Part shown: positions 7,991 through 19,334 of the stretch, piece after piece | Numbering within the stretch: the stretch's first letter is position 1 | How the letters are laid out: each line of letters begins with the position of its first letter | NCBI GenBank assembly: GCA_027307335.1 | Contig: DAHUXD010000044.1 | Span: forward strand, 1 to 64,000 | Reading direction: 5' to 3' | DNA from: Acidobacteriota bacterium | Lineage (GTDB): Bacteria; Acidobacteriota; Thermoanaerobaculia; UBA5066; Gp7-AA6 | Length of the DNA stretch: 64,000 bases | Made by a program: the position numbers and the translations under genes | Notes under the pieces: model-generated | The model's database searches: none | What the model was told of the DNA's origin: nothing | What the model saw: only the letters and a program-made list of their open reading frames with translations

Positions 7991-9652
7991 TCAGGTCAGG
8001 GCCAGGTATTCGTGGGCGAGTCGGACGACCATGGAGCCCTCGCCGACGGCGGACGCGACGCGGTTCATGGCGCCCGCACGGATGTCTCCGGCGGCGAAGA
8101 TGCCCGGAACGCTCGTCTCGAGGGGCAACGGCTCGCGCGTTTCCTTCCAGGTCTTCGCAAAGGCCTCGGCCGCCATCAGGTCGCGGCCGGTCAGCACGAA
8201 GCCCTTCGCATCGCGGAGCACGCCCGCCGGCAGCCAGTCCGAGATCGGCCGGGCGCCGATGAAGACGAAGACGGCGTCGACGCTCTCGGTGCGGCAGGAC
8301 CCGTCCTGGACGAAACGGAGCGTCACGCGCTCGACGCGGCCGTCGCCCTCGACGCTCGCGACGTCGGTGCCGGAGCGCACGCGGATGTTCGGCGTCTTCG
8401 CGATCTGCTCGACCAGGTACTGGGACATCGTGTCCTTCAGGCCCTCGCGTCGGACCACGATCTGCACGTCCTCGGCGTAGCGCGCCAGGTGCATCGCGCC
8501 CTGTCCCGCCGAGTTGCCGCCGCCCACCACGATCACGCGCTTGCCCCGGAACGCCGGCGCCTCCGTCGTGGCGGCGCCGTAGTAGACGCCGGCGCCCGTG
8601 TGCTCCGCCATGCCGGGCGCCGGATGCTCGCGGTAGGCCATGCCGGTCGCGGCGAGCATCGTCCGGGTGATCAGCTCGCGTCCGTCCCGCAGCGCGAGGT
8701 GCTTGTAGCCGCCGTCGACCGTCACGCCCGTCACCTCGAACGGCACGAGAAACTCCGCGCCGAGGCGCTGCGCCTGCGCCAGCGCCCGCCGCGTCAGCTC
8801 GCTCCCGCTGACGCCCGACGGAAAGCCGAGGTAGTTCTCGATGCGCGAGCTCGTGCCCGCCTGTCCGCCGGGAGCGTGGCGGTCGAGCAGGAGCGTGCGC
8901 AGCCCCTCCGAGGAGCCGTAGACCGCCGCGGCGAGGCCGGCGGGCCCCGCGCCGACCGCGACGAGATCGTAGACGTCGAACGCGGCCGAGAGCGAGCGCC
9001 CGAGCCGCTCCGCGATCTGCCGCGACGGGGGGTTCGTCAGCACGCCGCCGTCCTCGAAGAAGAGCGCCGGGAGCGCCTCGCTCGACAGTCCCGCGGCCTC
9101 GAGCAGGACCTTCGCCTCCGGATCGCGCTCGACGTCGAGCCAGCGGTAGGGAATCAGGTTGCTCGCGAGGAAATCCTTGACGTCGTGCGACCGGGTCGCC
9201 CACTGGTGCCCGACGAGGCGGAGCCCGGTCGCCTCCGGCAGCGACTCGGCCTGCCACGCGTCGAGCAGGTCGTCGACGACCGGGAAGAGGCGATCCTCGG
9301 GCGGATCCCAGGGCTTCGACAGGTAATGATCGAGGTGCGCCTCGTTGATCGCTCGGATCGCCGCCTGGATGTCCGAGTAGGCCGTGAGCAGGACGCGCCG
9401 CGCGAGCGGGTACACCTCGCGCGTCCGGGCGAGAACCTCGTTGCCGAGCATGCCCGGCATGCGCTGGTCGCTGATCACCATCGCGAGCGCGTCGCCGCGG
9501 CTCTTCAGCTCCTTCGCGGTTTCGAGGGCCTCGGGGCCGGAGCCGGCGCTGACGACCGTGTACTGCTCGCGGTAGCGGGAGCGCAGGTCGCGCCGCACCG
9601 CCGCGAGCACCTGCGGATCGTCGTCCACCACGAGGAGAACCGGCTTGTTCAC
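7991..9652 (-). CDS. response regulator-thioredoxin reductase-like fusion
   Basis: A 553-residue three-part protein. Residues 1-125 are a receiver domain ([11 protein letters not shown], phospho-acceptor Asp in [24 protein letters not shown]). Residues 135-225 look like a thioredoxin/glutaredoxin fold ([30 protein letters not shown]) but lack cysteines. From 230 follows an FAD/NADPH disulfide-reductase fold with [27 protein letters not shown] and [14 protein letters not shown], ending [20 protein letters not shown]. At the position where thioredoxin reductases have CxxC the sequence reads [13 protein letters not shown], so the redox dithiol is absent. It starts at GTG, overlapping the histidine kinase stop (GTGA); the two form a cognate pair. 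It may sense redox or flavin state, or transfer electrons to an unknown acceptor (inference). Confidence 0.88.
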   Translation of the reverse strand: MNKPVLLVVDDDPQVLAAVRRDLRSRYREQYTVVSAGSGPEALETAKELKSRGDALAMVISDQRMPGMLGNEVLARTREVYPLARRVLLTAYSDIQAAIRAINEAHLDHYLSKPWDPPEDRLFPVVDDLLDAWQAESLPEATGLRLVGHQWATRSHDVKDFLASNLIPYRWLDVERDPEAKVLLEAAGLSSEALPALFFEDGGVLTNPPSRQIAERLGRSLSAAFDVYDLVAVGAGPAGLAAAVYGSSEGLRTLLLDRHAPGGQAGTSSRIENYLGFPSGVSGSELTRRALAQAQRLGAEFLVPFEVTGVTVDGGYKHLALRDGRELITRTMLAATGMAYREHPAPGMAEHTGAGVYYGAATTEAPAFRGKRVIVVGGGNSAGQGAMHLARYAEDVQIVVRREGLKDTMSQYLVEQIAKTPNIRVRSGTDVASVEGDGRVERVTLRFVQDGSCRTESVDAVFVFIGARPISDWLPAGVLRDAKGFVLTGRDLMAAEAFAKTWKETREPLPLETSVPGIFAAGDIRAGAMNRVASAVGEGSMVVRLAHEYLALT

Positions 9653-11067
9653 GCTCGCGCCTGGGAACCCGTGCCGTCGTCGATCGGCAGCGAGACGCGG
9701 AACTCGGTCCGCCCGGGTGCGGAGTCGACCTCGATCGTCCCGTCGTTGTGCTGGACGAGCCGGCGGACGATGTCCAGGCCGAGGCCCGTGCCCAGTCCCG
9801 CGGGCTTGGTCGTGAAGAAGGGCTCGAAGATCTTTTCGCGAATCTCGGCCGGAATGCCCGAGCCGTTGTCGGCGATGCGAACGCAGATTCGTCCGTTGTG
9901 GCGCCCGGCGATCACGTCCACGCGGCCCTTCTCGGAGACGGCGTCGAGCGCGTTGTCGATCAGGTTGCCCCAGATCTGATTGAGCTCGCCGACGAACCCG
10001 CGCACGCGCGGCAGGTCCGGCTCGAGCTCGACTCCCACGGCGACGGCCTTCGAGCGCGCCTTCGCCTTCAGCACCGCGACCGTGTTCGACAGGCTCTGCG
10101 CGAGATCCACGGGCTCGGCGATCGTCGCCTGGTCCATGTGGGTGAAACCCTTGACCGCGAGCACGAGCCCCGCGATCCGGGTGGCGGCGTCCTGGATCTC
10201 CGAGGCCAGTCGGCGGACCGAGCACCCGGCGGCCGCCCACCGCAGCGCGGCATCGAGCGCCGGACCCTGCACGGCTCCGGCGAGCCGGTCCAGCGCCTCG
10301 AGCGTCACGGCCGTCTCCGAGAGCGCCTCGGCGGAGGCGGCGTCGAGGCCGCGGTCGTCGAGCCAGTCCGCGATCGCCTCCTCGCGCTGGGCCTGCTGAA
10401 TGGGCGAGCGCACGCCGGCCTCGGATGCGGCCGCGCAGGCGTTGCGCACCCCGTCCACGGCGTCGAACTGGGCCTGGGTCAGGTTGGACGCGCAGAGCTC
10501 GCGCGTGGCGCGCTCGATCTCGTCGAGCCGCCTGCCGAACAGCGATGCGCTTCGCTCGATCGCGGCCGCCGGGTTGTTGAGCTCATGAGCCAGGCCGGCC
10601 GACAGGCGGCCGAGCGAGATCATCTTCTCGTTCTGCAGCTCGTTCGACGTGAACTCGCGGGCGCGATCCACCATCCGGTGCACCAGGATCGCGGTCAGCC
10701 CCGGACATCTCCGCGTCATCTCGTCGAAGCACTCGCGGGGCACGAAGAGCATCTCCCCCGGCTCGAGGCAGAAGGAGTTTCCGGGAGCGCCGGCCACGCG
10801 GGAGTACGGCAGCGCGCCCGTGACCTCCTCGCCGCCCCATTCGAGCAGCTTCTGCGGTCCCGCCCCGCGGTCGACGAAGAGCGCGAAGCGGCCGGAGAAC
10901 ATCACGAACATGCCCAGAACGGGAGCCCCCTTGGTCGAGAGCTGCTCGCCTTCCTGAAACCGACGCAGCGTCCCGTGCTCGGCCAGCCATACGAGATCCT
11001 CGCGGGGCGCGGCGCCGAGGATCTTGTGCTGCGCGAGCCGATCGACGATGTCGGAGGAATTGGTCAT
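9649..11067 (-). CDS. cyclic-nucleotide-binding-domain sensor histidine kinase
   Basis: A 472-residue soluble protein. Residues 10-140 form a cNMP-binding/Crp-type beta-barrel ([39 protein letters not shown]). Then come the H-box [14 protein letters not shown] near 165, a long helical insert, and a GHKL ATPase domain with [30 protein letters not shown] and GTGLGLDI. No transmembrane segment or signal peptide is seen, so it should sense a cytoplasmic ligand. Its gene overlaps the receiver-reductase fusion by 4 nt, making the latter its likely phospho-acceptor. It is divergent from the large kinase gene across 56 nt. Whether it binds cAMP, another nucleotide or no nucleotide cannot be told. Confidence 0.9.
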   Translation of the reverse strand: MTNSSDIVDRLAQHKILGAAPREDLVWLAEHGTLRRFQEGEQLSTKGAPVLGMFVMFSGRFALFVDRGAGPQKLLEWGGEEVTGALPYSRVAGAPGNSFCLEPGEMLFVPRECFDEMTRRCPGLTAILVHRMVDRAREFTSNELQNEKMISLGRLSAGLAHELNNPAAAIERSASLFGRRLDEIERATRELCASNLTQAQFDAVDGVRNACAAASEAGVRSPIQQAQREEAIADWLDDRGLDAASAEALSETAVTLEALDRLAGAVQGPALDAALRWAAAGCSVRRLASEIQDAATRIAGLVLAVKGFTHMDQATIAEPVDLAQSLSNTVAVLKAKARSKAVAVGVELEPDLPRVRGFVGELNQIWGNLIDNALDAVSEKGRVDVIAGRHNGRICVRIADNGSGIPAEIREKIFEPFFTTKPAGLGTGLGLDIVRRLVQHNDGTIEVDSAPGRTEFRVSLPIDDGTGSQARA

Positions 11068-11105
11068 GGCAGCGGCACCAGGAGCCGAATCCTACATCGG
11101 CGGGC

Positions 11106-11111
11106 TAAGAT
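11106..11111 (+). promoter_or_regulatory. -10-like hexamer TAAGAT
   Basis: TAAGAT lies 12 nt before the ATG of the 1662-residue kinase, in the short divergent gap. No Shine-Dalgarno is visible (CCCGCCCAGCAC precedes the ATG), consistent with a very short leader. Confidence 0.45.
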
Positions 11112-11123
11112 CCCGCCCAGCAC

Positions 11124-14100
11124 ATGTCGCTGTCCACCGGGTCCCGCCTCGGCGCCTACGAGATCCTGGGCCCGCTCGGCGCCGGGGGAATGGGCGAGGT
11201 CTATCGCGCGCGGGACCCGAAGCTCGGTCGCGACATAGCGATCAAGGTGCTCCCCGAAGACGTCGCGCGCGACCCGGACCGCCTGGCGCGTTTCGAGCGC
11301 GAGGCGCGCTCGCTCGCGGCCTTGAATCATCCCGGCATCGTCACGATCTTCGCGGTCGAGGAGTCGGAGGGTGCGCGGTTTCTCGCCATGGAGCTGGTCG
11401 AGGGTGACAGTCTCGACACGCTCGTTCCTCCCGAGGGACTGCCCCTGGCTCGCTTCCTCGAGCTCGCGGTCCCGCTGGCGGAGGCGCTGTCGGCGGCGCA
11501 CGAGCGCGGCATCGTGCACAGAGATCTCAAGCCCGGGAACGTCATGGTGACGCGCGAGGGACGAGTCAAGGTGCTCGACTTCGGCCTCGCCCGGGTGGAG
11601 GCGGCGGACTCGAACGCGGACCTCACGAGTACGCCGACCGAGAGCCGCGTCACGAATCTGACGAGCGAAGGACAGGTCTTCGGCACGGTCGCCTACATGT
11701 CGCCGGAGCAGGCGCGTGGCGCGAGGGTCGATGCGCGATCGGACGTCTTCTCGCTCGGCATCGTGATGTACCAGATGCTCACCGGCGGACGTCCGTTCCA
11801 CGGCGCGACCGCCGTCGACCTGATCTCGTCGATCCTGCGCGACCGGCCCGCGTCGGTCACGGACCTTCGCGCCGATCTCCCGCCGGATCTGGCGCGGGTC
11901 ATCCGCCGCTGCCTCGAGAAGGAGCCGCGCGACCGGTACCAGACCTCGCGCGACGTCTACAACGAGCTCCGGGAGCTGCGCGCGGAGGTTGCCATCCCGC
12001 CGTCGCCGGCCCCGTCGCGGCCCGAGCCCGTCTCGCCCGCGCGCCCCGATTCGGGCTCCCCGAAGACCCAGGCCTTCTGGATCGCCGTCCTCCCCTTCAC
12101 GCATTCGGGAGGCGTTCCCGAGCTCGTGTCCTTCGCGGAAGGACTCGCGGAGGACATCCACGCCGGCCTCGCGAAGTTTCCGTATCTCTCCGTCATCTCC
12201 CGCAACTCGACCCTTCGCTTCAGGACGCAGACTTCCGACGTGCGGGCGGTGGGGCAGCAACTGGGTGCGCGTTACGTCCTGGAGGGTGGCATCCGCAAGA
12301 GCGGATCCGTCCTCCGCGTCAACGTCCAGCTCGTCGACGCCCAAACCGGCGCCCATCTCTGGGCGGAGACCTACAACCGGGACCTTCAGGGCTCGAACGT
12401 GCTCGCCGTGCAGGACGACGTGACGGACCGCGTCGTGGCGACCGTCGCGGACACCTCCGGCGCGCTCGTACGGTCCATGGCCGCGAGCGTCGAGGAGAAG
12501 CCGGATGCCGAGCTGACCGCCACCGACGTCGTGCTGAGACACTGGCGGTATCAGCACCGGGGCACTCCGGCCGAGCACGCGAGAGTCCGGGACGGCCTCG
12601 AGAAGTTCGTCGAGCGCGAGCCGGGGCATGCGGACGTCTGGGCCTGCCTCGCCCGCTTGTACGTCCACGAGTTCGCCCTGGGGTTCAACCGGCGGCCGGA
12701 ACCGCTCGAGCGGGCGCTCCGCGCGGCCCAGCGCGCCGTGGACCTCGACCCCACCTGCCAGCACGCACGCGCCGGCATCGCGCAAATCCATTTCTTCCGG
12801 CGCGAGGTCCCCGCCTTCCGCGCCGCGGCGGAGCAGGCCATCGCCCTGAACCCGCGCGACACCGACACGCTCGGCGTCATGGGCAACATGCTCACGGACT
12901 CCGGAGACTTCGAGCGGGGTCCGAATCTCGTGCGCCGGGCGATGGAGCTCAATCCCCATTTCCCCGATTGGTTCCGCTTCGCCCTGACGGTGGAGCATTT
13001 TCAGAAGGGCGATTACGCGAAGGCTCTCGACGATCTCGCGCGCGTGAACATGCCCGGGTTCTTCTGGAAGGAGCTCTGGGTGGCGGCCTGCGGCGGGCTC
13101 GCGGGCCGCGACGCGGAGGCCGCCGCCGCCGTCGAGGAACTACGTCGGATCGCTCCGGACATCGAACGGCATGCGCGTGAATTCGCGGATGCCTGGCTCT
13201 ATGCGAGCGGGCTCACGGACCGGTTCCTGGAAGGACTCCGCAAGGCCGGCCTGGAGATTCCCGCCGAGAGCGCGCCAGGCACCCTCGCTGGCGAGCGGCC
13301 GCGTTCCCTGCCACCGGTCTCGGGTTCCGTTGCGGCGGATGAGGCCTTCTGGGTCGCGGTGCTGCCCTTCCGGCACACGGGAGCCGACGCACTTGCGGCC
13401 CTCGCGGACGGCCTGACCGAGGACATCGTGACGGGCCTCTCGCGCTTCTCCTATCTCAAAGTCATCGCCCGCAGCTCGACCGCGCGGTACGCCAGCGAGG
13501 CGGTGGACGTGCGCTCCTCCGGAAGGGAGCTGGGCGCTCGGTACGTCATGGAAGGAAGTTTGCGGCAAGCGGGGTCGAAACTGCGCCTCGCGGTTCAGCT
13601 CGTCGATGCGACCTCGGGGGCTCACCTCTGGGCCGAAAGCTACGAGCGCGCGTTCGATCCGAGCGCCCTGTTCGAGGCCCAGGACGATCTGGTTCCACGA
13701 ATCGTGTCGACCGTCGCCGACATGGCCGGCGTTCTCCCGCGCAGCATGAGCGAGAGCCTGCGCAGCCGTCCACCCGAGCAGCTGAGTCCCTACGAGGCGG
13801 TCCTGCGCAGCTTCGGCTACTTCGAGCGCTACAACCCGGAGGAGCTGTCGTCCGCGAGATCCGGACTCGAGGCCGCGGTGCGGAAGGCCCCGACCTATGC
13901 CGATGCCTGGGCCATGCTGTCGTATCTCGGCGCCCAGGATTACGTGCACGGCTACGATCTTCAGGCGGGCGCGCTGGAAGCGGCGGCGTCCGCCGCGCGG
14001 CGGGCCGTCGAGCTGGGTCCGTCGAATCACCTCGCCTGGTTCAGCCTGGCCCAATCGCTGTCCTATCAGAAGGACTTCGATTCATTCCGTCACGCGGCGG

Positions 14101-16112
14101 AACGCGCCGTCGAGCTCAACCCGATGAACGGCAGCTCGGTGGCTCTCCTGGGCGAATTGCTGCTCTACGCCGGGAGCCGCGATCGCGGCATGGAGCTGGC
14201 CGAACGAGCCAAACGACTGAATCCGATTCACGCGGGCGGCTACTACTACGCCGACTTCTACGACGCCTTTTCCCGGGGCAACTATCGCGGCGCGCTCGAC
14301 TTCGCCCTGAAGAGCAAACTGCGCGGCAACCCGCTCGCGCCGATGTTCATCGCCGCCGCCGCTGGTCAGCTGGGAGACACGGATCAGGGGTCGGCGGCGG
14401 TGCGCGATCTACTGAAGTTCCGCCCCGAGCTACCGGCTCTGATGCGCAAGCAGGTCGGCAAGATCTGGAACCCCGAGTACGGTGAGCGCTTCATCGACGG
14501 CTTGCGCAAGGCGGGTTTGGACATACCTGCAGCGCCGGCAACGATCGACCAAACCCCGTCCATTCCGGCGCCCGGAGCCTCCGACGCGATGCCGGCCCCT
14601 CCGAATCGGAGGTGGTGGATCGCCGCGGCGGCCGCCGTCGTGCTCGCGGCCGCCGCGCTCTGGTTCACGCGCTCGCGCCCCGGATCGTCCAGCGCCCCAC
14701 AGCCGGCCGTCGCGGCCGCCCCTCCGGCCATCCGCTCGCTTGCCGTCCTTCCGCTCGACAACTATTCAGGCGATGCGAGCCAGGACTACTTCGCCGAGGG
14801 AATGACCGACGAGCTGACGTCGGACCTCGCCAACATCAGCGGCCTTCGCGTGATCTCGCGTGGCTCCGTGATGCAGTTCAAGGGCAAGGACCGGCCGCCG
14901 ACTCCCGAGATCGCGAAGAAGCTCGACGTCGACGCCGTCGTCGAGGGCTCCGTGATCCGGTCGGGCGACAAGGTCCGGATCACCGCCCAGCTCATCGACG
15001 CGCGCTCGGACAGGCACCTGTGGGCGAAGAGCTTCGAGCGCCGCTCGAAGGACGTGCTCGCGCTGCAGGACGAGCTCGCCTCGGCGATCGCGAACGAGAT
15101 CCACGTCGAGCTGACGCCCGCCGAGGAATCGCGGCTCTCGAAGGGACGCCGCGTGAACCCCGAGGCGTACGACGCGTACCTGAAGGGCCGCTATTTCTTC
15201 AACCGTCCGACCGACGAGAACCTGAGCAAGGCGATCGAGAAGTTCGAGGAGGCGACGCGGCTGGACCCGAACTTCGCGCCCGCGTTTTCGGGTCTCTCCG
15301 ATGCCTACGCCTGGGCCGGCTTCAACGAGGGCATCATGACCGCCTCGGAGTCGCGACCGAAAGCCCGGGAAGCGGCGGAGAAGGCGATCGCGCTCGACCC
15401 CAACTCCGCCGAGGCGCACACGTCCCTCGCGAATTACAAGCTCTGGTACGAATACGACTGGGCGGGCAGCGAGGCCGAGTTCCGACGGGCCATCGCCCTG
15501 AATCCGAACTACGCCTACGCCCACGACCAGCTCGGAGTCGGGCTCGGGTTCGTCGGACGTTTCGACGATTCGATGGCCGAGAGCCGGCGAGCGGCCGCGC
15601 TGGATCCGCTGTCACCCCAGATTCCGATCGACGCGTCTTCGGCCGCCGCCTTCAAGGGCGACTACGAGCTGGGCCGGGAGCTGGCCCGACGGGGCGCCGA
15701 GCTCGAGCCGGGGTACTTCTTCGCCGCATTCTCGGATGGGGTGCTCGAGATCCAGGCGGGACGTGTTCCCGAGGCCATCGCGAGTCTCGAGAAGGCCAAG
15801 GCCATGGGTGGCCCGACGTTCGTGTCCGCCTACCTCGCTTACGCCTACGGGGCTTCCGGCGATCGCTCACGCGCCGCGGCGGAGCTCGAGGATCTCAAGA
15901 AGCGATCACTGCGCGGAGTCGTCAGCCCATACAACATGGCGCTGGTGTGCATCGGCCTCGGCGAGCGCCAGCGCGCGCTGGACTATCTGGAGAAGGCCTA
16001 CGCGACCGATTCGGAGTGGCTGGGTTACCTGAACCTCGACAGGACCTTCGATTCCCTCCGCTCCGAGCCGCGCTTCCAGGCGCTGCTGAAGAAGCTGAAC
16101 TTCCCGGGCTGA
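11124..16112 (+). CDS. giant Ser/Thr kinase with three tandem TolB-like/TPR modules
   Basis: 1662 residues. The kinase domain is residues 1-280 ([47 protein letters not shown]). Three successive copies of a TolB/FlgO-like plus TPR unit follow. Module 1 starts near 315 ([12 protein letters not shown]) and ends near 712 with [12 protein letters not shown]. Module 2 starts near 740 ([14 protein letters not shown]) and ends near 1135 with [11 protein letters not shown]. Module 3 starts near 1203 ([18 protein letters not shown]) and runs to the C-terminus. The only transmembrane helix (about 1162-1182, [18 protein letters not shown]) lies before module 3. By the usual topology, the kinase and two modules are cytoplasmic and the third faces the periplasm. 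Modules 1 and 2 are closest to each other and look like a duplication. Function beyond phosphorylation and protein-protein contact is unknown. Confidence 0.88.
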   Translation: MSLSTGSRLGAYEILGPLGAGGMGEVYRARDPKLGRDIAIKVLPEDVARDPDRLARFEREARSLAALNHPGIVTIFAVEESEGARFLAMELVEGDSLDTLVPPEGLPLARFLELAVPLAEALSAAHERGIVHRDLKPGNVMVTREGRVKVLDFGLARVEAADSNADLTSTPTESRVTNLTSEGQVFGTVAYMSPEQARGARVDARSDVFSLGIVMYQMLTGGRPFHGATAVDLISSILRDRPASVTDLRADLPPDLARVIRRCLEKEPRDRYQTSRDVYNELRELRAEVAIPPSPAPSRPEPVSPARPDSGSPKTQAFWIAVLPFTHSGGVPELVSFAEGLAEDIHAGLAKFPYLSVISRNSTLRFRTQTSDVRAVGQQLGARYVLEGGIRKSGSVLRVNVQLVDAQTGAHLWAETYNRDLQGSNVLAVQDDVTDRVVATVADTSGALVRSMAASVEEKPDAELTATDVVLRHWRYQHRGTPAEHARVRDGLEKFVEREPGHADVWACLARLYVHEFALGFNRRPEPLERALRAAQRAVDLDPTCQHARAGIAQIHFFRREVPAFRAAAEQAIALNPRDTDTLGVMGNMLTDSGDFERGPNLVRRAMELNPHFPDWFRFALTVEHFQKGDYAKALDDLARVNMPGFFWKELWVAACGGLAGRDAEAAAAVEELRRIAPDIERHAREFADAWLYASGLTDRFLEGLRKAGLEIPAESAPGTLAGERPRSLPPVSGSVAADEAFWVAVLPFRHTGADALAALADGLTEDIVTGLSRFSYLKVIARSSTARYASEAVDVRSSGRELGARYVMEGSLRQAGSKLRLAVQLVDATSGAHLWAESYERAFDPSALFEAQDDLVPRIVSTVADMAGVLPRSMSESLRSRPPEQLSPYEAVLRSFGYFERYNPEELSSARSGLEAAVRKAPTYADAWAMLSYLGAQDYVHGYDLQAGALEAAASAARRAVELGPSNHLAWFSLAQSLSYQKDFDSFRHAAERAVELNPMNGSSVALLGELLLYAGSRDRGMELAERAKRLNPIHAGGYYYADFYDAFSRGNYRGALDFALKSKLRGNPLAPMFIAAAAGQLGDTDQGSAAVRDLLKFRPELPALMRKQVGKIWNPEYGERFIDGLRKAGLDIPAAPATIDQTPSIPAPGASDAMPAPPNRRWWIAAAAAVVLAAAALWFTRSRPGSSSAPQPAVAAAPPAIRSLAVLPLDNYSGDASQDYFAEGMTDELTSDLANISGLRVISRGSVMQFKGKDRPPTPEIAKKLDVDAVVEGSVIRSGDKVRITAQLIDARSDRHLWAKSFERRSKDVLALQDELASAIANEIHVELTPAEESRLSKGRRVNPEAYDAYLKGRYFFNRPTDENLSKAIEKFEEATRLDPNFAPAFSGLSDAYAWAGFNEGIMTASESRPKAREAAEKAIALDPNSAEAHTSLANYKLWYEYDWAGSEAEFRRAIALNPNYAYAHDQLGVGLGFVGRFDDSMAESRRAAALDPLSPQIPIDASSAAAFKGDYELGRELARRGAELEPGYFFAAFSDGVLEIQAGRVPEAIASLEKAKAMGGPTFVSAYLAYAYGASGDRSRAAAELEDLKKRSLRGVVSPYNMALVCIGLGERQRALDYLEKAYATDSEWLGYLNLDRTFDSLRSEPRFQALLKKLNFPG

Positions 16113-16119
16113 AGGAGTC

Positions 16120-16872
16120 TCAGCGGCTCGCGAGTCCGCCGGCGATCTCGCCGCCGTCGATGATGACGGGGTGGCCCGTAATGTACGGCGCCTCGTCCGA
16201 CGCCAGGAAGGCGTAGAGCGCGGCGATCTCCTCGGGCTTCGCATGGCGGCGGAGCGGGATCTTGGCGTCGACGGCCGCCTTCATCTCCGCCGTGTACTCC
16301 GCCTCCTGCATCGGCGTCCATACGTAGCCGGGACACACGCAGACGACGCGGATCTTCGGCGCGAGCTCGAGCGCCATCGTGCGGGTCAGCTCGATGACGC
16401 CGGCCTTCGCGGCGTCGTAGTCGGCGTAGCGCGGGTAGCCGTTCATGCCCGAGGTCGAGCCCATGTTGAGGATGACGCCCCCGCCGCCGGCCAGCATCCG
16501 GCGCGCCGCCTGCTGCGCGACGTAGAAGACGCCGTCGAGGTCGACGCCCATGACCCGGCGCCACTCCTCGGGCGTGATGTCCAGGAAGTCGTGGCGGATG
16601 CTGATGCCGGCGTTGTTGATCGCGACGTCGAGGCCGCCGAAGACCCCGTCGATCTTCGCGAAGGCCCCGGCCACCGCGGCCGCGTTCGAGACGTCCGCCT
16701 CGAGCACGGCGGCGAGGCTCGGATGCCTCTGCGCGAGCGCGCGGTTGGCCGCCGGATCGCGGTCGATCACGGCGACCCGCGAGCCCTCCTCGAGAAACCG
16801 CGCCACGATCGCCGCGCCGATTCCGCTCGCTCCCCCGGTGACCAGGACGCGCCTTCCCGACAGACCCTTCAT
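16120..16872 (-). CDS. short-chain dehydrogenase/reductase
   Basis: A classical SDR of 250 residues: cofactor loop TGGASGIG near residue 12, NNAGIS, catalytic Ser in GSTSGMNG and the Tyr/Lys pair in ADYDAAKAG, with a C-terminal [14 protein letters not shown]. Its ATG overlaps the stop of the GH95 gene (ATGA), placing it third in a coupled SDR-GH95-SDR operon. A plausible role is oxidation of L-fucose or of a fuconate-derived intermediate in the non-phosphorylating fucose route. That rests on gene order only. It ends 7 nt from the convergent kinase stop. Confidence 0.88.
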   Translation of the reverse strand: MKGLSGRRVLVTGGASGIGAAIVARFLEEGSRVAVIDRDPAANRALAQRHPSLAAVLEADVSNAAAVAGAFAKIDGVFGGLDVAINNAGISIRHDFLDITPEEWRRVMGVDLDGVFYVAQQAARRMLAGGGGVILNMGSTSGMNGYPRYADYDAAKAGVIELTRTMALELAPKIRVVCVCPGYVWTPMQEAEYTAEMKAAVDAKIPLRRHAKPEEIAALYAFLASDEAPYITGHPVIIDGGEIAGGLASR

Positions 16873-19334
16873 CGGTCTCTCCTCTTCGGTTCGAGCCGGT
16901 ACGTCGCGCCCGGCGCCGTGCGGAACTCCGTCACGTTCGGAGCGGGGTACGAGACGTCCACCTCCCGGCTCGCGGAGGTCACGCGCAGCGGCTCCTTCGA
17001 GCGCACGCGGCAGGTCCCCGCCCTCGCCGGGATGATCCGCGCGCTCGTGAGCACGCCGCCCTTCCAGGCGATGCCGACCTCGTATCCGCCGCGCGCCCGC
17101 AGGCCCTCAACCTCGCCCTCTTTCCAGCTCTCCGGAAGCGCCGGGAGCAGGGACAGCTCACCTTCGTGCGACTGCAGCAGCATCTCCGCGATCGCCGCCG
17201 TCATGCCGAAGGCGCCGTCGACCTGCATCGCGCTCGAGCAGATCGAGAAGAGGCTGTCGGTCGTGTAGTTCCGGACCGCGTACGTGACGTTTTCGAGCGC
17301 ACGGGACCCGTCGCCCAGCCGCGCCCACGATGCGGCCTTCCACGCCGAGGACCAGCCGTTGCCGGTCAGGCCGCGCTGCTCGAGGACCTTCCCGGCCGCC
17401 GCAGCGAGCGCCGGCGTCCGGCGCGCCGAGATCTGGTGGCCCGGGTAGAGGCCGTAGAGCGGAGAGATGTGACGGTGGCTCTCCTCCCGCTGCGGCCAGT
17501 CCTCGAGCCACTCCTGAAGCTCGCCGTTGTGGCCGAGCTGCATCGGCGCGAGGCGCTTCCGGGTCTCGAGGAGCTTTACGCGGAAGTCCGGGTCCACGCC
17601 GAGGACGGACGCGGCCTCGGCCACGTCGCCGAAGAGATCGCCCAGGATCTGCATGTCGATCGTCGAGCCGGCGACGAGCGTCGTCCCCGGGCTCATGCTC
17701 CCCGTCACTTCGTCGAAGAACGGGTCGTTGCCGGGAGCGAGCGGAAAGTTCTCCGGCGACGTGGACGGATTGGTCACGAGCCAGCCCCGGCGCGGGTCCG
17801 CGACGAGAAAGTCCAGGAAGAACTCGGCCGAGCCCTTCATCACCGGATAGGACTCGCGGAGGAACTCCCGGTCTCCCGTGAAGAGGTAGTGCTCCCACAG
17901 GTGCGTGCAGAGCCACGCGCCCGCCGTCGTGAACGCTCCCCAGCTCGGCCCGTCCATCGGTGCCGCCACGCGCCAGAGATCGGTGTTCTGGTGCAGCACC
18001 CAGCCCCGGGCCCCGTAGTGCTCGCGGGCCACGGCAGCGCCCTGGTCGGATGCCTCGCGGATCAGCCGGAACAGCGGCTCCGCCGTCTCGGAGAGGTTCG
18101 CGACCTCGGCGGGCCAGTAGTTCATCTCGAGGTTGATGTTGGTCGTGTACTTCGAATCCCACATCGGATTCGCGTCCGGGTTCCAGATTCCCTGCAGGTT
18201 CGCCGGCTCGGAACCCGGCCGCGACGAAGAGATCAGCAGGTACCGGCCGAACTGAAAGACCGTCGCCGCGAGGTCCGGATCGTTGATGCCGTCGAAGGAC
18301 TTCCGCCTCTCGTCGGTCGGGAGCTCGGAGGCGGCCGTCTTCTCGAGGCGCAGGCTCGCGGTTCGGAAGAGGCGTCGGTGCTCGGCGACGTGGGCCGCGC
18401 GGAGAGCGTCGAACGGCTTCCCCGCGGCCGCGCCCAGCGCATCGTCGACGCGCCTCTCCGGATCCGCGCTCACGTCCCTGTAGCTGACGAAGTTCGTTGC
18501 CGCCGCGACGAGCAGGAGCACCTCGTCGGCGCCGCGGACGACGAGCGTGTCGTCGACGACCTTCATCTCTCCGCCGCGCGGGATCGCCCGGAGCTTCGAG
18601 ACGTAACGCAGCCGGCCGGCGACGCCGAGGTAGTCCGCCGACTTCCCGCGGACGACGAGCCCGGCTTCCTTCTCGCCGTCCATCCGGAAGTAGTCGGTCG
18701 CGTAGTTCGAATGGGCCTGATTGCGGTCGCCCCGAAGCTGCGCCGAGAACGCAATGCGTCCCGGCACAGAGGCCGTCAGACGAAGGACGATCACCTGGTC
18801 CACCGGGCTGACGAAGGCCTCGCGCCGGAAGAGGACCCCGCCGGCCTCGTACGTCGTGGTCGCGATGGCGGCATCGAGGTCGAGCTCGTTGCGGTAGCTG
18901 GAGCTTCGCACCTCGCCGGCCGGCGCGAACGTCAGGACGAGCGCGCCGAGCGACTGATACTTCTGCTGCTCGACGGGATATCCCATGAGGGAACGCCCGA
19001 AGGCGCGGTGCGCGCGGACGAGCTCCCCGTCGAAGATGAGCCGGCGGACTTCCGGTAGCCCGCGCGAGGCTCCGGCGACGGTGGTCGAATACGGCCCTCC
19101 GGTCCAGTACGTGTCTTCATTGAGCGGGATCCGCTCCTCGTCCGTTCTGCCGAAGACGAGCGCCCCGAGCCGGCCGTTGCCGAGGGGCAGGGCATCCTGC
19201 CACCGAGCGGCCGGGTGCGTGTACCAGAGGCGCGTCGCCGATTCGGCGGCGCCCGCGTCGCTCCCGCCCGCCACCAGGCAGACGAGGACGGCGAACCGGC
19301 GGATCGCGCGATCCGCGCGCCGGAAACGCCTCAG
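16869..19334 (-). CDS. GH95 family alpha-L-fucosidase
   Basis: About 821 residues, exported. After the signal core [11 protein letters not shown] (cleavage near AGA/A) the mature protein begins [18 protein letters not shown], typical of GH95. Landmarks are [18 protein letters not shown] with the paired asparagines of [11 protein letters not shown], the general-acid region [18 protein letters not shown] and [13 protein letters not shown], and the catalytic Asp in [18 protein letters not shown]95 enzymes release alpha-1,2-linked fucose from glycans by inversion. No ATG, GTG or TTG precedes the signal peptide. I place the start at CTG 19334-19332, which overlaps the SDR stop as CTGA. An ATC directly before RRFAVLVC would also give a tidy signal peptide. 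Catalytic residues look intact; only the start is uncertain. Confidence 0.88.
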   Translation of the reverse strand: MRRFRRADRAIRRFAVLVCLVAGGSDAGAAESATRLWYTHPAARWQDALPLGNGRLGALVFGRTDEERIPLNEDTYWTGGPYSTTVAGASRGLPEVRRLIFDGELVRAHRAFGRSLMGYPVEQQKYQSLGALVLTFAPAGEVRSSSYRNELDLDAAIATTTYEAGGVLFRREAFVSPVDQVIVLRLTASVPGRIAFSAQLRGDRNQAHSNYATDYFRMDGEKEAGLVVRGKSADYLGVAGRLRYVSKLRAIPRGGEMKVVDDTLVVRGADEVLLLVAAATNFVSYRDVSADPERRVDDALGAAAGKPFDALRAAHVAEHRRLFRTASLRLEKTAASELPTDERRKSFDGINDPDLAATVFQFGRYLLISSSRPGSEPANLQGIWNPDANPMWDSKYTTNINLEMNYWPAEVANLSETAEPLFRLIREASDQGAAVAREHYGARGWVLHQNTDLWRVAAPMDGPSWGAFTTAGAWLCTHLWEHYLFTGDREFLRESYPVMKGSAEFFLDFLVADPRRGWLVTNPSTSPENFPLAPGNDPFFDEVTGSMSPGTTLVAGSTIDMQILGDLFGDVAEAASVLGVDPDFRVKLLETRKRLAPMQLGHNGELQEWLEDWPQREESHRHISPLYGLYPGHQISARRTPALAAAAGKVLEQRGLTGNGWSSAWKAASWARLGDGSRALENVTYAVRNYTTDSLFSICSSAMQVDGAFGMTAAIAEMLLQSHEGELSLLPALPESWKEGEVEGLRARGGYEVGIAWKGGVLTSARIIPARAGTCRVRSKEPLRVTSASREVDVSYPAPNVTEFRTAPGATYRLEPKRRDR

